Shown here one piece after another: positions 1-11,544 of a stretch of 64,000 nt of DNA; within the stretch, counting starts at the first letter, position 1, and every line of letters begins with the position of its first letter. Source of the stretch: Casuarina equisetifolia (taxonomy: Eukaryota > Streptophyta > Magnoliopsida > Fagales > Casuarinaceae); the NCBI GenBank assembly GCA_028551475.1, contig CM052362.1:9237354-9301353 (forward strand). Reading direction: 5' to 3'. A model generated the notes under the pieces. It worked only from the letters and a program-made list of their open reading frames with translations, was not told the origin of the DNA and did not search any database. The position numbers and the translations under genes are program-made.

Positions 1-5
1 CACCT

Positions 6-803
6 TTGCTTAACTACAATGCAACAATAGAAGAAGAACTCAAGGTAAGTGATTCTGAACCCAAAACAAATCTTAGTGGTGACATTAAAACTGCCTTTTT
101 TGATTTGGTTGAGTATGCAACAAAAATGAAAGAAAAATATAAGAAGATTAAGGCTAAATATAAATCTGTAAAAGCTAAAACTGAAAAGGATAAACCTTCC
201 ATGGCATTATCTATGACTTGTATGCATGAAAATACTTCTGAGAATATTTCTTTTAAGATTGATACATGCTCCTTGATTAATACTTGCTCTCATTTAGAAA
301 ATAAGCATGATGATGCATCAAAAAAAGTATGTGACCGAGACATAGTAAGGCTAAACATGAAAATTCTAGAATTAGAAAAAGATAAATCTGAGATTCAAAT
401 GAAATTGGATGAAACAAACATATTATTACATAAGTTTACAAAAGGTAGTAACTTGTTAAATAATATATTAAAATCACAAATAGGTGTATACAATAAAGTT
501 GGTATAGGATACAATTCTTTAAAAAATACAAAATCACCTACAAATCTCTTTGATAATAAGGACTATGAACTCTTGCTACATCATAAATGTTCTTACTGTG
601 AATATATTGGTCATTCATTCGATGCATGTCCAGTTAGATTTAGAAGAGCATACAAGACCAAAAAAGTATGGATGCCTAAAAGGATGATAAATGCATCAGA
701 AACTAACACTCATGGACCCAAAGAAAAAAGGGTACCAAGATCTCCAACACAAATTTTTGTTTCTGCAGAATATGAGCAGGAACATAGACAAAAAGAAGCA
801 TAG
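6..803 (+). pseudogene. Element A Gag C-terminal region with coiled coil and CCHC knuckle
   Basis: The open frame starts inside the element and shows a lysine- and glutamate-rich helical spacer over about residues 30-150, likely coiled coil. A zinc knuckle follows near residue 195 (CSYCEYIGHSFDAC, pattern C-x2-C-x4-H-x4-C). Element B has the same spacer plus second knuckle at 8011-8880. The frame runs out at 803 just after an A-run, and the protease continues in another frame, so a frameshift lies near 790-800. The upstream core Gag domain is outside the window. In an intact element Gag forms the cytoplasmic particle. Confidence 0.75.
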
Positions 804-1143
804 AAAGCTGTGGATTCTGGATAGTGGTTGTTCCCGTCATATGACTGGGATGATGGAGCTCTTCTCAACACTTGAGTTGAAGTCCAGAGGTACTGTATTT
901 TTTGGAGATAACTCTAAAGGAAGAATTAAAGGTATAGGCACCATAGGTAACCCAAAATCCCTTCTCATATATGATGTGTTGTATTTTGATGAATTAAAAT
1001 TTAATCTATTGAGTATAAGTCAATTGTGTGATAATAACTTCAAAATCATATTTGGAAAAGAACTTTGTCTTGTTGAAAATTTGGAAAATAATTTGAGAAT
1101 TATTGGGAAAAGAAAAGATAATATCTATGTGCTTGATTGTTAA
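790..1143 (+). pseudogene. Element A aspartic protease
   Basis: The Copia protease signature WILDSGCSRHMTG is present, with the catalytic DSG encoded at 820-828. The following text (FGDNSKGRIKGIG and LLSISQLCD) is the usual Copia protease body. The frame then meets a stop at 1141-1143. Compared with element B at 9300-9340, about 28 bases are missing around 1135. That deletion joins protease to integrase out of frame. The enzyme would have cleaved the Gag-Pol polyprotein; here it cannot be fused to the downstream domains. Confidence 0.8.
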
Positions 1144-2240
1144 TAAAAGTGTTAATGCTTGGTTATGGCATAGAAAACTTAGTCATGCAGGTCTAGGATT
1201 ATTAGAGAAATTATCTAAGAATGGCCTAGTTAGAGGACTACCTGAGCTCACATTTGATAAAGATCAACTATGTGATGCTTATATGAAAGGGAAGCATACC
1301 CAAAGTAGTTTTAAACCCAAGTTAATGGTGTCTACCTCAAGACCGATAGAAATGATACATATGGATTTGTTTGGTCCTTTAAGAATAGCTACTATGAATG
1401 GAAAGTATTATACCTTAGTCATAGTAGATGATTATACTAGATATACTTGGGTATATCTACTTGCTAAGAAAAATGAAGCATTTGAGAAATTTATTAATTT
1501 CTTTAAAATGGTCCAAAATGAAAATGACCTTACCATAGTTAAGATTTGGATAGATCATGGTGGTGAGTTCAAAAATTATGTTTTTGAGAAATTATGTTCT
1601 AAAAATGGCATATCTCACAACTTTTCAACACCTAGGACACCTTAACAAAATGGTGTTGTAGAAAGGAAAAATAGGACACTCCAAGAAATGGCTAGAACTA
1701 TGATGTGTGAATACAATCTTCCTAAACACTTTTGGGGAGAAGCTGTAAGTACAGCTTGCTACATCTCGAATAAAGCATTCTTAAGACCAATCTTGAAGAA
1801 GACTCCGTTTAAGTTACTATTTGGTAGAAAACCCAACATATCCTACTTTCATATGTTTGGAAGTAAGTGCTTTGTTTTAAACCATGGAAAGAGTCACTTG
1901 GAAAACTTGACTCTAAGATTGATGAGGCCATATTTCTTGGTTACTCTCAAACCAGCAAAGCATATAAAGTCTTCAATAAGAGAACTCTAGTTGTTGAAGA
2001 ATTTATTCATGTAAAATTTAAGGATGATTTTGATCTAAACTCTGTTGAACAAAATGCAAATGACAAATATGTATCCATTGAGGGGGAGTTAGACTTAAGA
2101 GAATTTACCTTTCCTAAAGTAAGAAATGAAGTAAATCAACAACATATTCTAGGAAATCCTCTAAATAGTGTAAGTACACAGTCTAGATATCACAACACAT
2201 GTGAACATCAAGCTTTCTTATCTCAAATAGAGAGCCAAAG
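1144..2240 (+). pseudogene. Element A integrase, broken by a stop and a frameshift
   Basis: The zinc-binding pre-integrase segment is seen first (WHRKLSHAGLG, then CDAYMKGKH with one cysteine of the usual pair changed). The catalytic core follows, with Asp in MDLFGP, Asp in DHGGEF and Glu in VVERKNR. A TAA at 1643-1645 interrupts the core where the family has a glutamine codon; the same frame continues to 1990. A frameshift near 1890 moves the C-terminal part into the frame ending at 2247. In a live element this enzyme inserts the cDNA into nuclear DNA. The catalytic residues survive but the chain does not. Confidence 0.85.
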
Positions 2241-3207
2241 AAAGTAGATGAAGCTTTTGAAGATGAAAGCTAGTTTCTTGCTATGCAAGAAGAACTTAAT
2301 CAATTTGAAAGGAGCAAGTTTAGAAATTAGTTCCAAGACCATAAAACCATTCAATCATAGGAACCAAATGGGTGTTCAGAAATAAATTAGATGAGTGCAG
2401 GACCATTACCAAAAACAAAGCCAGATTAATAGCATAAGGATATAGTAAAAAAGAAGGAGTTGACTATGATGAAACGTTTGCTCCATGGCTAGATTAGAAG
2501 CAATTTGGATGCTGCTTGCTTTTGCTTGCTATATGAATTTTACACTATTTCAAATGGATGTGAAGAGTGCATTTTTAAATGGTGTTGTTAAGGAAGAGGT
2601 TTATGTAGAACAACCACTTAGATTTGAAGATCCCACATGTCCAGTTCATGTATTTAAGCTTTCTAAAGCTTTATATGGGTTAAAACAAGCCCCACAGGCT
2701 TGGTATGACAAGTTGAGTAACTTTCTATTAAATACAAATTTTAGAAAAGGGAAGGTAGATAATACATTGTTTATTAAGACACAAGGAAAAGAGATCTTAA
2801 TTGTTCAAATCTATGTTGATGATATTGCGTTTGGCTCTACAAATTATGCTATATGTGAACAATTTGTAGATTCTATGAAACATGAGTTTGAGATGAGTAT
2901 GATGGGTGAATTAAATTATTTTCTTGGGCTCCAAATCAAACAAACACCTAAAGGAATATTCATAAGTCAAACTAAATATACCAAGGAATTACTTAAGAAA
3001 CATAACATGCATGATTCTAAACCAATAAATACTCCCATGATCACATCTACATTTTTATCATATAACAATGTTGAATTTGGTGTTGATTCTAAAATGTATA
3101 GAAGCATGATTGGTTCATTACTATATTTAACTGCTTCTCGGCCAGACATCATGTTCAGTGTTTGTTTATGTGCAAGGTTTCAATCAAATCCTAAGAACAA
3201 CATTTAA
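2241..3207 (+). pseudogene. Element A reverse transcriptase
   Basis: The N-terminal part (2241-2484) carries several stops. From 2485 to 3207 one open frame holds [11 protein letters not shown], the KALYGLKQAPQAWYDKL block, the active site YVDD at 2812-2823, and GELNYFLGLQIKQT. These are Copia reverse transcriptase landmarks. The frame is lost at 3207, after which RNase H is in a different frame. The active site itself is unmutated. Confidence 0.88.
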
Positions 3208-3764
3208 AAGCTGTTAAAAGGATTTTTCAGTATCTAAAGGATACAATCACACTAGGCATTTGACATTCAAAAGATACTATGTTTAACTTACATGCATTTA
3301 GCGATTTTGACTATGCTGGTTGCAAAATAGATAGAAAAAGCACAAGTGGTACATGTCAGTTTCTAGGACGTATGCTAGTTTCTTGGCACTCCAAGAAACA
3401 AAATAGTGTTGCTTTTTCTTCCACTAAGGTAGAATACATAGCTGCAGCTAGTTGTTATGCTCAGATTCTATGGATGAAATAGCAATTAGAAAATTATGGT
3501 CTTTATTTTACTAAGATTCCATTGAAGTGTGATAATACTAGAACAATAAATCTAACTAAAAATATAATACAACACTCTAAAACCAAATATATAAAAATAA
3601 GACATCACTTCATTCGTGACCATGTTGAAAAATCATATATTTCTATTAAATTTGTTAGCACAGACCAGGAACTTGTTGATATTTTCACTAAACCATTGGA
3701 TAATGAAAAGTTCTCTACTCTTCAAAGAGAGCTTGGTAAGTGTTTGCTTAATGATATTTCTTAA
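3208..3764 (+). pseudogene. Element A RNase H and pol C-terminus
   Basis: Two pieces in one frame (3279-3482 and 3522-3764) carry FSDFDYAGCKIDRKSTSGTC, the SWHSKKQNSVA block and DIFTKPLDNEKF, all typical of the Copia RNase H end. A TAG at 3480-3482 separates them. A frameshift lies between the reverse transcriptase and 3279. The final stop near 3764 marks the end of pol. Confidence 0.82.
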
Positions 3765-4226
3765 ACTCTATAAGCAATCTATTTTTTTTACCCTACTTGG
3801 GAGTTCTTTATTCGGTTACTATTCTGAGGGGGAGCCTTATCTACACATCCAAACCAGGTCAGATCTTTGATGCCATACTCTTCATTTTTATCCATCTTTT
3901 TCAATTATTTTTCATTAAGATGTTCTTTTTGCTAATAACAAAAAGGGGGAGAGAGTACACATTATAGCACATGTATGTTTTATTTTTGACTTTCAGTGCA
4001 GAAAATGGGATAAACTCTCTTACATCCTATTGTGTGTATAAACATACTTGCTGTATTGTTGCTTTGATGAATATCTATGTAAACATTTATAGGCTTATGC
4101 TTATTGTAGTTACGTATTCATACATTGCTAGGATACATGTATCATGCAATTGTTATGCCATTCGAGTAGTAACATGTGCTAGCCGGTTCAATATGAAAAT
4201 TTTGTCTACATCAAAAAAGGGGAGAT
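3765..4226 (+). promoter_or_regulatory. Element A 3' untranslated region with two polypurine tracts
   Basis: No coding signal is seen. Two similar purine tracts occur: A-rich plus GGGGGAGAG at about 3939-3954, and AAAAAAGGGGAGAT at 4213-4226, directly abutting the LTR. The second is the expected start site for plus-strand DNA synthesis. Element B has the same pair at the same spacing, and multiplied polypurine tracts are a known Sirevirus trait. Confidence 0.7.
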
Positions 4227-4646
4227 TGTTGAAAATCATGTACTTGTATGTTTTGATTGAGAAAAATTTTATTTGAATATATGTTAAATATAAAATTATA
4301 TTTGCATAAATGATAGAATATATGAAATTGTAAGTGCACATATTAAAACTTAAAGGAAGTAAAAGGTGTGCAAATTATAATATTAATTAATGACATTATA
4401 AAGTAGTCAGGTTCCTACATTTTATTATCAAACATCAAATGTGAAGCCAATTTGATTTACTCTATGAATATCTTAATTAATAGATTAATTTATATTATTG
4501 GTTATGTTAAAAGAATTTTGATACCTGGAATGGTATGCTTATAGGTGTATTTGAAAAGCAAAAGCTTATGATAGTGGAGTGCACATATTCGTTGGACCGA
4601 TCATATATCTATATATATGGGTACATGAAACTTATTTATATGCATG

Positions 4647-4805
4647 GCCCGTGAAGAAAGTTGAGCCCATGAAGGTTGAAACCTAGCCATTAAAATAAAA
4701 GTTAGCCCGTGAAGAGAGTTAAGTCCATGAAGTTTAAAGCCTAGCTATTAAAAGAGAAATCAGCCTGTGAAGAGAGTTTAGCCCGCAAAGTTTGAAGCCT
4801 AGTGC
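4647..4805 (+). repeat. Tandem repeat in U3 of element A LTR (about 58 bp x 2.7)
   Basis: Units start near 4647, 4705 and 4763 and share the core GCCCGTGAAGAGAGTT followed by a CATGAAG/CAAAG and AGCCTAG block. The array is about 420 bp into the LTR and upstream of the TATA-like box, so it sits where LTR enhancers are expected. Confidence 0.8.
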
Positions 4806-5099
4806 AGTTCACTTATCCAAAATGGCAGCGTCTTGAGCAAATAAGAGCTTAAGCTCTTATGATCAAACACCTGAAGCCTAGCCACATATTTCGACTAAGA
4901 GTTATCCTCCTTCTCTTGATCTCCCTTGCGATGCAGGCTCCAATGGGAAGAATGTTGAGGCGACTAAGTGTTAGAATGACTATTTTGCTGGAAAATCACC
5001 ATCTGCAGCAATATAACGTCGTATCCATCATATCTCAATGGAAGGATTTCAAAAAGGTTTAAATCGAAACCCTAATATGTTCAACATTTGAGTATCTAC

Positions 5100-5107
5100 T
5101 ATAAAAG
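5100..5107 (+). promoter_or_regulatory. TATA-like box of element A LTR
   Basis: TATAAAAG followed by GGAG lies about 873 bp from the LTR start. The related solo LTR has TATAAAAG at 32933-32940, 854 bp from its start. The conserved position supports this as the U3 promoter; transcription start was not determined. Confidence 0.6.
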
Positions 5108-5364
5108 GGAGCTTCAGATGAACTATTTGTGCTTATTGAGATATATTCTTGTTGATTTGATCAAAAGAGATAAAAGCCCTTATTGATTTGCTCTTGCTGT
5201 CGTGTTTAGTAACGTTTGAAAGAAAAGGAAATCTTCAATGATATTCCCTAAATTTGTGAATACCATTTGATAGATTGATCTTTGTATGTGCTAGATTATT
5301 TATAACATTATTTGCACATAAAGATTACTATAAATACGAAACCCTAGATTTGTGAAATTAGGGC

Positions 5365-7036
5365 TGTTGAAAAATAGGGTTTTGTTATGACTGAAAATAT
5401 TTTCTGGTAAATATCAATTTTCAAATTATATTTTTTTAAATGTGCAAAAAGAAAAACTATAGGAAGTAAAAGGTGTACAAATTATAATATCAATTAATGA
5501 TATTATAAAGTAACTGGGTTCCTACATTTTCTCATAAAATATATACTTAAAATCTTTGTGACATATATTCAAATAAATGTTGATTAATTGAATATATTGA
5601 TTATTTAAATAATTCTTCAAGAAATATAAAATATACTTGAATATATTTTATTTTAAGGAATATGATACTTGGTTTGGTGAAATTACAAGAACAATATAGT
5701 AGCTTAAATTCAATATATGCAATACATTATAAATGTATTGATATTGGACCGTGTTGATATTGGACCGAATATACATGTTGAATATATTATTACTGTACTG
5801 GACTTTTGCTGCTGGACTGTGAGAATATAGGTGCGGCCCAAGTTCACGTCAACCTGCTTGATCCCGTTCCTGTTACAGTGTCATCTTGATCGTAATCAGA
5901 GGCTTCCTGTTACGGTGTCATCTTGATCATAATCAAAGGCTTCCTAATACGGTGTCATCTTAATTGTAATTAGAGGCTTCCTATTACGGTGTCGTCTTGA
6001 TCACATTAGAGGCTTCCTTGATATGCTTGTTGGCTACAACGTCGTCTCACTTAAGGGCACATAAGAGACGCTTATTCTTTGATGGGTTATGCCCTAGCCG
6101 CTTCATTCCTCCCCGACGCTGCCTTCGCTTCTCTTAAGTGCCGAAACTCCAACAAGATGAATCTGGAGGAGATGGGCTGTCAGAACGGTTGGATTTCGAA
6201 TTAAAAGGTTGAAATGAGGCTGATTGATGGATAGCCTACTATTCCTAAAGGGAAGAAGGCCATGGTTCAGGTTTGATTCAAAAAGAAAACCTTAGATTTG
6301 CTTCTATTTAAAAGGAGATGTGTACATGAAGGTTTTCTATTGATGATTTACATCTATTTGAAGCATTCTCTTTATGAAGATAATCTACTAAGCTTGCTTA
6401 CCATCTGATTCAAGATTGTTCATCATTCAGTGGTTCATAAGCATTCGGTGATATTCGACTATATGGTTTAATCTTTGATTATATCCTTAATCATAGCTTG
6501 TATAACATTATTTATGTGTTGATTTCACTTATAAATATTTTCTACACATAAATCTTGAGGAAAATCTAAAACCCTAATTTCTCTAAATTGGGGATTTCGT
6601 GATAGAAGCTTTGTATCTTGATATATTTGTTTGAATAGCTCCTCTGATCAACAATATCCCATAAACTAACATATTATTTGGGGATTTGCTATTGTATATG
6701 ATCTTTTGATCATTATTTGTATTCGAACTTGATAATTCCTTTGAGAAGGAATTATTTGGATTAGGGAGAATGGATTCTCCTAATCAGGTTGAGTAAAAGT
6801 GACTTCAATCGGTTGGATTGAAGGAGAAGAGGGTGGACGTAGGACTCTAAGATAGAGTGCCGAACTACCATGGTAAATTGGGTGTTGATTCTTTTACTTT
6901 ATATTTGATTAAATATTTTTGTTTGATTGCATATTATCATATAAACTGTTAAAGTAATTGATTAAATTTTTTGAGAAAAATATTTCAGTACAAGAATAAT
7001 TCAAACCCCTTTCTTGTTAAGCCATAAAACCCAACA
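5365..7036 (+). repeat. Element B 5' LTR
   Basis: It runs from TGTTGAAAAATAG to CCCAACA, 1672 bp. It matches 19566-21240 throughout with scattered substitutions. A 37-bp tandem array lies at 5867-6014 and a TATTTAAAAG box near 6305. Its first bases and its end (TTGTTAAGCCATAAAA) resemble those of element A, so A and B are related subfamilies. Confidence 0.92.
5867..6014 (+). repeat. 37-bp tandem repeat x 4 in U3 of element B 5' LTR
   Basis: Four units begin TTCCTGTTACGGTGTC or a close variant, continue with TTGATCGTAATCA-like text and end GAGGC or AAGGC. The same array is present in the 3' LTR from 20068. Position in the LTR is about 500 bp from its start, upstream of the TATA-like box. Confidence 0.85.
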
Positions 7037-7038
7037 AT

Positions 7039-7050
7039 TGGCATATATAG
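7039..7050 (+). promoter_or_regulatory. Degenerate primer binding site of element B
   Basis: Two bases after the LTR end, TGGCATATATAG stands where Copia elements normally carry a site complementary to initiator tRNA-Met (TGGTATCAGAGC). The match is partial, so the call rests mainly on position. Confidence 0.45.
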
Positions 7051-7098
7051 CCAAGTTCTCTAATTAAAAGGACTAACATCCTAGAGTAGATCCACATT

Positions 7099-8010
7099 AT
7101 GGCTTCTGAAAAAGGGTTAGCTGTTACGGGGTTTAATAAACCTCCCTTGTTTGATGGCATTAACTTTAGGCATTTGAAACAATTAATGCAAGTCTTCATA
7201 ATAGGCCAAGATCCAAAAGCTTGGCAAGTAATCAAAAAGGGTATTACATTACCCGAAACTGATGAATGGTCAAAAAATGAAGTTAAAGTAATGGGGTTAA
7301 ATGCTAAGTCCATGAATATGATCTATAGTGGTCTTAGAGCACATGAGTTTAACAAAGTATCCTCTTGCATCACCGGTAAAGAAATTTAGAATAAGTTAGA
7401 AGTTATTTATGAAGGAACTAAAAAGGTAAAGTCTTCTAAAGTAAATATGCTTACACATGACTATGAATTATTTGTTATGAAAGATTTTGAAACTATTAGT
7501 GATATGTTTGGTAGATTTATTGAAATCATCTCTGAACTTAAATTGCTAGGAAAAACCTATACAAATGAGGAAATGGTAAGAAAAATGTTAGTATCCCTAC
7601 CCGAGAGTTGGGATCCTGAAAAGATGGCCATAGAAGAAGCTTATGACCTAGAGGTGCTAACCTTAGATGATTTGCTAGGTTCTTTTAAGACTCATGAAAT
7701 GCAACTTATGAGAAGAAAAATAGAAAAAGAAAATAGGAGATCATTTGCACTTAAAGTAAAAGTTGAAAAGGTTGAAGAAGAAGAGTCAAAAAATGATGAA
7801 GTAGCTCTTATAGCTAGAAGATTTAGAAAATTTCTAAGAAAAGGCTTAAACAAAAACATAGGGCAAAATAGGATAAAAGAATTAAATGAACCTAGGGAGA
7901 ATGTGTGCTATGAATGCAGGAAGCCAAGACATATCAAGATTGATTGTCCGATAATCAAGAAGAGAAACAACAAGAACAAAAAGAAGGCAATGATTACTGC
8001 CTTGCAATGA
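7099..8010 (+). pseudogene. Element B Gag (core domain and zinc knuckle)
   Basis: The start codon is 63 bp after the LTR. The frame is open to 7386, has a TAG at 7387-7389 where a tryptophan codon is expected, and continues in the same frame to 8010. The region LLTHDYELFVMKDFETISDM to KTHEMQL fits the Copia Gag core. A knuckle CYECRKPRHIKIDC (C-x2-C-x4-H-x4-C) follows near 7906. A frameshift near 8005 moves the rest of Gag into another frame. Gag would have packaged the element's RNA into particles. Confidence 0.85.
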
Positions 8011-8900
8011 TGAGAACTCCTCATCTAATGAAAAAACTCAAGAAGAGGTTACACATCTATGCCTAATTGCAACAACAACTCTTAAGGAAGAAAATAATGA
8101 GGTAAACAATTATGATCTATTTCTTCAAATAAATTCTGAATTAGAAACTGCATTTTCTAACTTAGTTGAACATACAAATAAATTAAAAGATAAATACAAA
8201 AAGTTAAACGCAAAAAATAAATCTAAAAAACAGGAACATTTAACTTATGTACAAAAAATCGATTTTATTGATAAACAAAGCATAGAACTTACTGCATGTA
8301 GAGATGAAGATGAAAAGAAAAATGCCTTGATTTCCTTGAATGATGACATTGCTATTTCTGCTAATGCATATATGAAATATGATGCATGTATGAATGATAT
8401 ATATGAAAAACAAGGAAAATCTGAAAACATGCAAATAGGAACAGAAACTTTATGTAATGTCAGTGCATCCTCTAATATTAAAATACATACAAATTCGCAT
8501 GTATGTGTTGAGAACCTTAAGAATAGAGTCCGTGAACTTGAAAAAGAAAACTGTGACTTGAAATCAAAATTTGATGCAAGTAACTTACTGTTAAAGAAAT
8601 TTACAAATGGTAGTTGTATGTTAGATAGAATTCTAAACTCTCAAAGAGGTATATACAATAAGGCGGGACTAGGGTATAAATTGAATGATAAATCAAAATC
8701 ATTTACTCATTTCTTTAAAAAAAAAAAAAGGAATGTTCAATTCAACTACATGAAAGTAAATGCTCTTTTTGCAATTATTTTGGTCATAATTTTGATAAAT
8801 GTCCCATAAGACTTAGAAAGGCTTACAAAGTAAAGAAACTTTGGCTACCTAAGAATGACAAAAATCTAAGTCAAACTAACACTTTGGACCTAAAGTAAAA
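8011..8900 (+). pseudogene. Element B Gag spacer with coiled coil and second CCHC motif
   Basis: The frame that includes 8327-8809 carries a charged helical spacer (for example VENLKNRVRELEKENCDLKS). It corresponds to the spacer of element A at 6-600. After a 13-A run at about 8719, the reading shifts. The second knuckle CSFCNYFGHNFDKC is then found from 8761 in a different frame. The A-run is the likely site of the shift. Confidence 0.75.
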
Positions 8901-8974
8901 AGGGTACCAAGCACTTCAACAATAAAATTTGTTTCTGCAAGATATGAGGGCACGTATAAGGAACAAAAAGCTCA

Positions 8975-9391
8975 AGAACATGTGGATTCTGGACAATGGA
9001 TGCTCTTGACACATGACTGGGGCGAGGGAGCTCTTCTCAACGCCTGAGTTGAAAAATGGAGGTACGGTATCTTTTGGAGATAACTCCAAAGGAAGAATAA
9101 GAGGAATGAGAACAATAGTTAACTCTGATACCCTACTAATATCTGAAGTATTGCTTGTAGATGAACTAAAATTTAACTTACTTAGCATAAGTCAATTGTG
9201 TGATAAAGGATTCAAAATAAAATTTGGAAAAGAAAGTTGTCTTGTTGAGTATGCTGACCATAAAATTATTGAAAAAAGGAAAGATAATATCTATGTGCTT
9301 GATTTGAGCAAGATGAATGTTGAACAAACATGTTTGGTTGTAAATAGAAATATTGATGCTTGGTTGTGGCATAGAAAGCTAGGACATGCAG
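8975..9391 (+). pseudogene. Element B protease
   Basis: The active-site stretch reads LDNGCS, stop, HMTG at about 8989-9020. So the catalytic DSG has become DNG, and a TGA sits three residues on. The rest of the domain (FGDNSKGRIRGM, LLSISQLCDKGFKIKFG) is open from 9013. An extra base in the GGG around 9390 shifts the frame at the start of the integrase zinc region. Confidence 0.8.
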
Positions 9392-9679
9392 GGTCTAGGA
9401 TTGATAGAAAAATTGTGTAAATACAATTTAGTAAAAGGTCTTCCTTTTTTAGAATTCAATAATGATAGAATATGTAAAGCATGCATTAAAGGCAAACACA
9501 TACAAAGTAGCTTCAAATCAAAGCTTCTAGTGAGCACATCTAGACCATTAGAAATACTACACATGGACCTTTCGATCCTATGAGAACAACAACATTGAAT
9601 GGTAAACATTATGTCTTAGTTATTATAGATGACTATTCTAGATTCAGATGGACAGACATGCTTGCTAGGAAAGATGAGG
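9386..9679 (+). pseudogene. Element B integrase, N-terminal half up to the element C insertion
   Basis: The text covers GLIEKLCKYNLVKGLP, CKACIKGKHIQSSF and the first catalytic Asp in LHMDL. A one-base loss near 9572 shifts the frame in the DLFGP region. The core continues to ARKDE at about 9678, where element C begins. The protein resumes at 16827. Confidence 0.85.
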
Positions 9680-11396
9680 TGATAACTCTATTTTATATAG
9701 AGTTATTTTGTTTATTTTAGGTAATATTTAATATATTTTTTATTAAATTATATTTGTATTTAATTATGTTTTGCTATTTTATGCAGTAAACCCAAAATAG
9801 AAGAAAAAGAAGCAATAAATCATGCAAAATTAATATTTATCATTTATCTATGAAGCACATGAGAAGCAAGGAGAAGAAAAAGATGGAAAAAGAAGCAAAA
9901 GAGGAAACACGTGAATTATCATGGAAAAAGAAAGAAAATGACAAAAAAAGAAAGTCAAAGGAAGAAAGGAAAGTCGTGACCTACTGGGTTTTGGAAGCAG
10001 ATTAACAAAAGAGAGGAGGGTCGTGTATTGACGGCGGTGAATAATCGGGTAGAGAGAACAGGGTTTTGAGCTTAGAGAAATCGAAAAAAGAGGGAGAGCA
10101 GAGAGGTGGCAGGGGACCTTGCCAGAGGTCAAAGACGACGCGCGACAGCGTGCGTCTCAGGCATAGGACCCGGCGGTCGTGCGACAGCAGACCACCGGCG
10201 TTCTTTTCTGGCGAGAAACCCAAAACCTCTTTTCTTCGACGATCTGTGCATAGCCCGATGAGATTTGAGCGATTTCCGGCCATCTAAGGGACTTTCCGAC
10301 CTATTCTGTGCAGTTTTTGGTGGTTTTCTGGCGAAGAACGACGAACGCTGTCTGAACCTCTATCGCCAGATCTACGCACTTCTGGTGCTATTTTGAGTAA
10401 AATCTCGACAGATCAGCACTCCAGACATCCCGATCTACCTTTCTTGAAGTTTCTGTGAAGACCGGCGGTGGACGACGACGGCACGTGTCACCGGCGCGTA
10501 GAGGCGCGTGTGAAAGCGCGTGAAGGCACGTTTTGAGTCATTTTTCTTCCATTCTTCAGACAGCTTCTTCTTCACCCTATGATGTGCAAATTTGTGCAAT
10601 TTATTTTGTGATTTGAAGACATTTGGTGATAGTTTTAATGTTTTTAAATTCCAAAATGCTTTGTTTACATTTTTGCACTGATTTAGGTTATATGTTGTTT
10701 TAGTTTAATATGTTAGAGCTACGATGGAACTTAATTATAATTTATGAATGTTATGATTATTTACGTTTTGTGAGATATTTTATGAATGTGAAGTTGCATG
10801 TTACGGAGTATGCTTTTAGGTGATTAGCTACCACCTAGATGACTTGATTTGCATGTTAGAGACCGACAGGAAATAACATGTAGTTGCTTCTTGTAATATG
10901 CAACCATAGATTAATATGGATAGACATATACCATGTTATTTGTGTGGCTTTTGGTGATGAGATGATTGAAAGATTTATTGTAAACCAGGAATATTCACAG
11001 ATCCTAATGCATTTGGTTTGTTTCAATTCACATATAGAGATATAGTGAATTAATGAACTAAATAAGTTTGCTATACCTAAACATAGGATAGTAAATAAAT
11101 TAGGAAATTCTATCATCACATAAGTAGAATTAATCTTGCTAGCATGGATAATCAACATTTGTACCTAGTAATTAGGTGAAATCGGATGCTCTAACATCTT
11201 TCGTTTGTCAAGTTTAGATTAAATTTAGTTATTAAATTCACAATTTACCATTTCGGTTGGCTAGATAAATTCTAAGAGTTGTTCACCATTAGTAATTAAT
11301 TAGTTTAGTAAACACCAGTCTTCATGGGACGATATCTGTACTCATCATTATATTACTTGTTTGACATATACACTTGCATTTAAATTTCACCGAACA
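9680..11396 (+). repeat. Element C 5' LTR
   Basis: 1717 bp, from TGATAACTCTATTTTATATA to TTCACCGAACA. It contains a purine-rich stretch (9790-9990), then a notably GC-rich block (about 10010-10560), then AT-rich sequence. The 3' copy at 15109 matches closely. LTR ends resemble those of element D and of the solo LTRs at 34922 and 59723. Confidence 0.93.
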
Positions 11397-11402
11397 AGTT
11401 TT

Positions 11403-11420
11403 TGGCACCGTTGCCGGGGA
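11403..11420 (+). promoter_or_regulatory. Primer binding site of element C (tRNA-Asp type)
   Basis: TGGCACCGTTGCCGGGGA starts six bases after the LTR. It differs at one position from the tRNA-Asp-complementary site used by Athila-type elements. Confidence 0.8.
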
Positions 11421-11544
11421 TTGGTTGTTTTACTACTGATTAATATTAATACCGAATAGCTTCTTAGTTTAATCTAGTTTTTGTTTTTCTATTTTATTTC
11501 TACTTTTAATTTTGTATTTTGTTGTAGAAAAGAAAGAAAGAAAG

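Larger units (their letters stand above)
4227..5364 (+). repeat. Element A 3' LTR, left part
   Basis: It begins with TGTTGAAAATC immediately after the polypurine tract. It continues to 5364, where the sequence AGGGC (5360-5364) is followed by the TG of element B's LTR. The same AGGGC recurs at 21241-21245, after which the LTR text continues, so this is one LTR split by insertion. It aligns in order with the solo LTR at 32079-33638. A three-unit tandem repeat sits at 4647-4805 and a TATA-like box at 5100. Confidence 0.9.

Noticed and set aside
5867..6014. Spaced direct repeats considered as a CRISPR-like array
   Set aside because: Units are contiguous and imperfect with no unique spacers, and they lie in the U3 of a plant LTR.
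10002..10287. Overlapping plus and minus frames of about 90 residues, with a basic composition
   Set aside because: They lie in the GC-rich part of element C's LTR and recur in the other LTR with changed length, with no recognisable domain.
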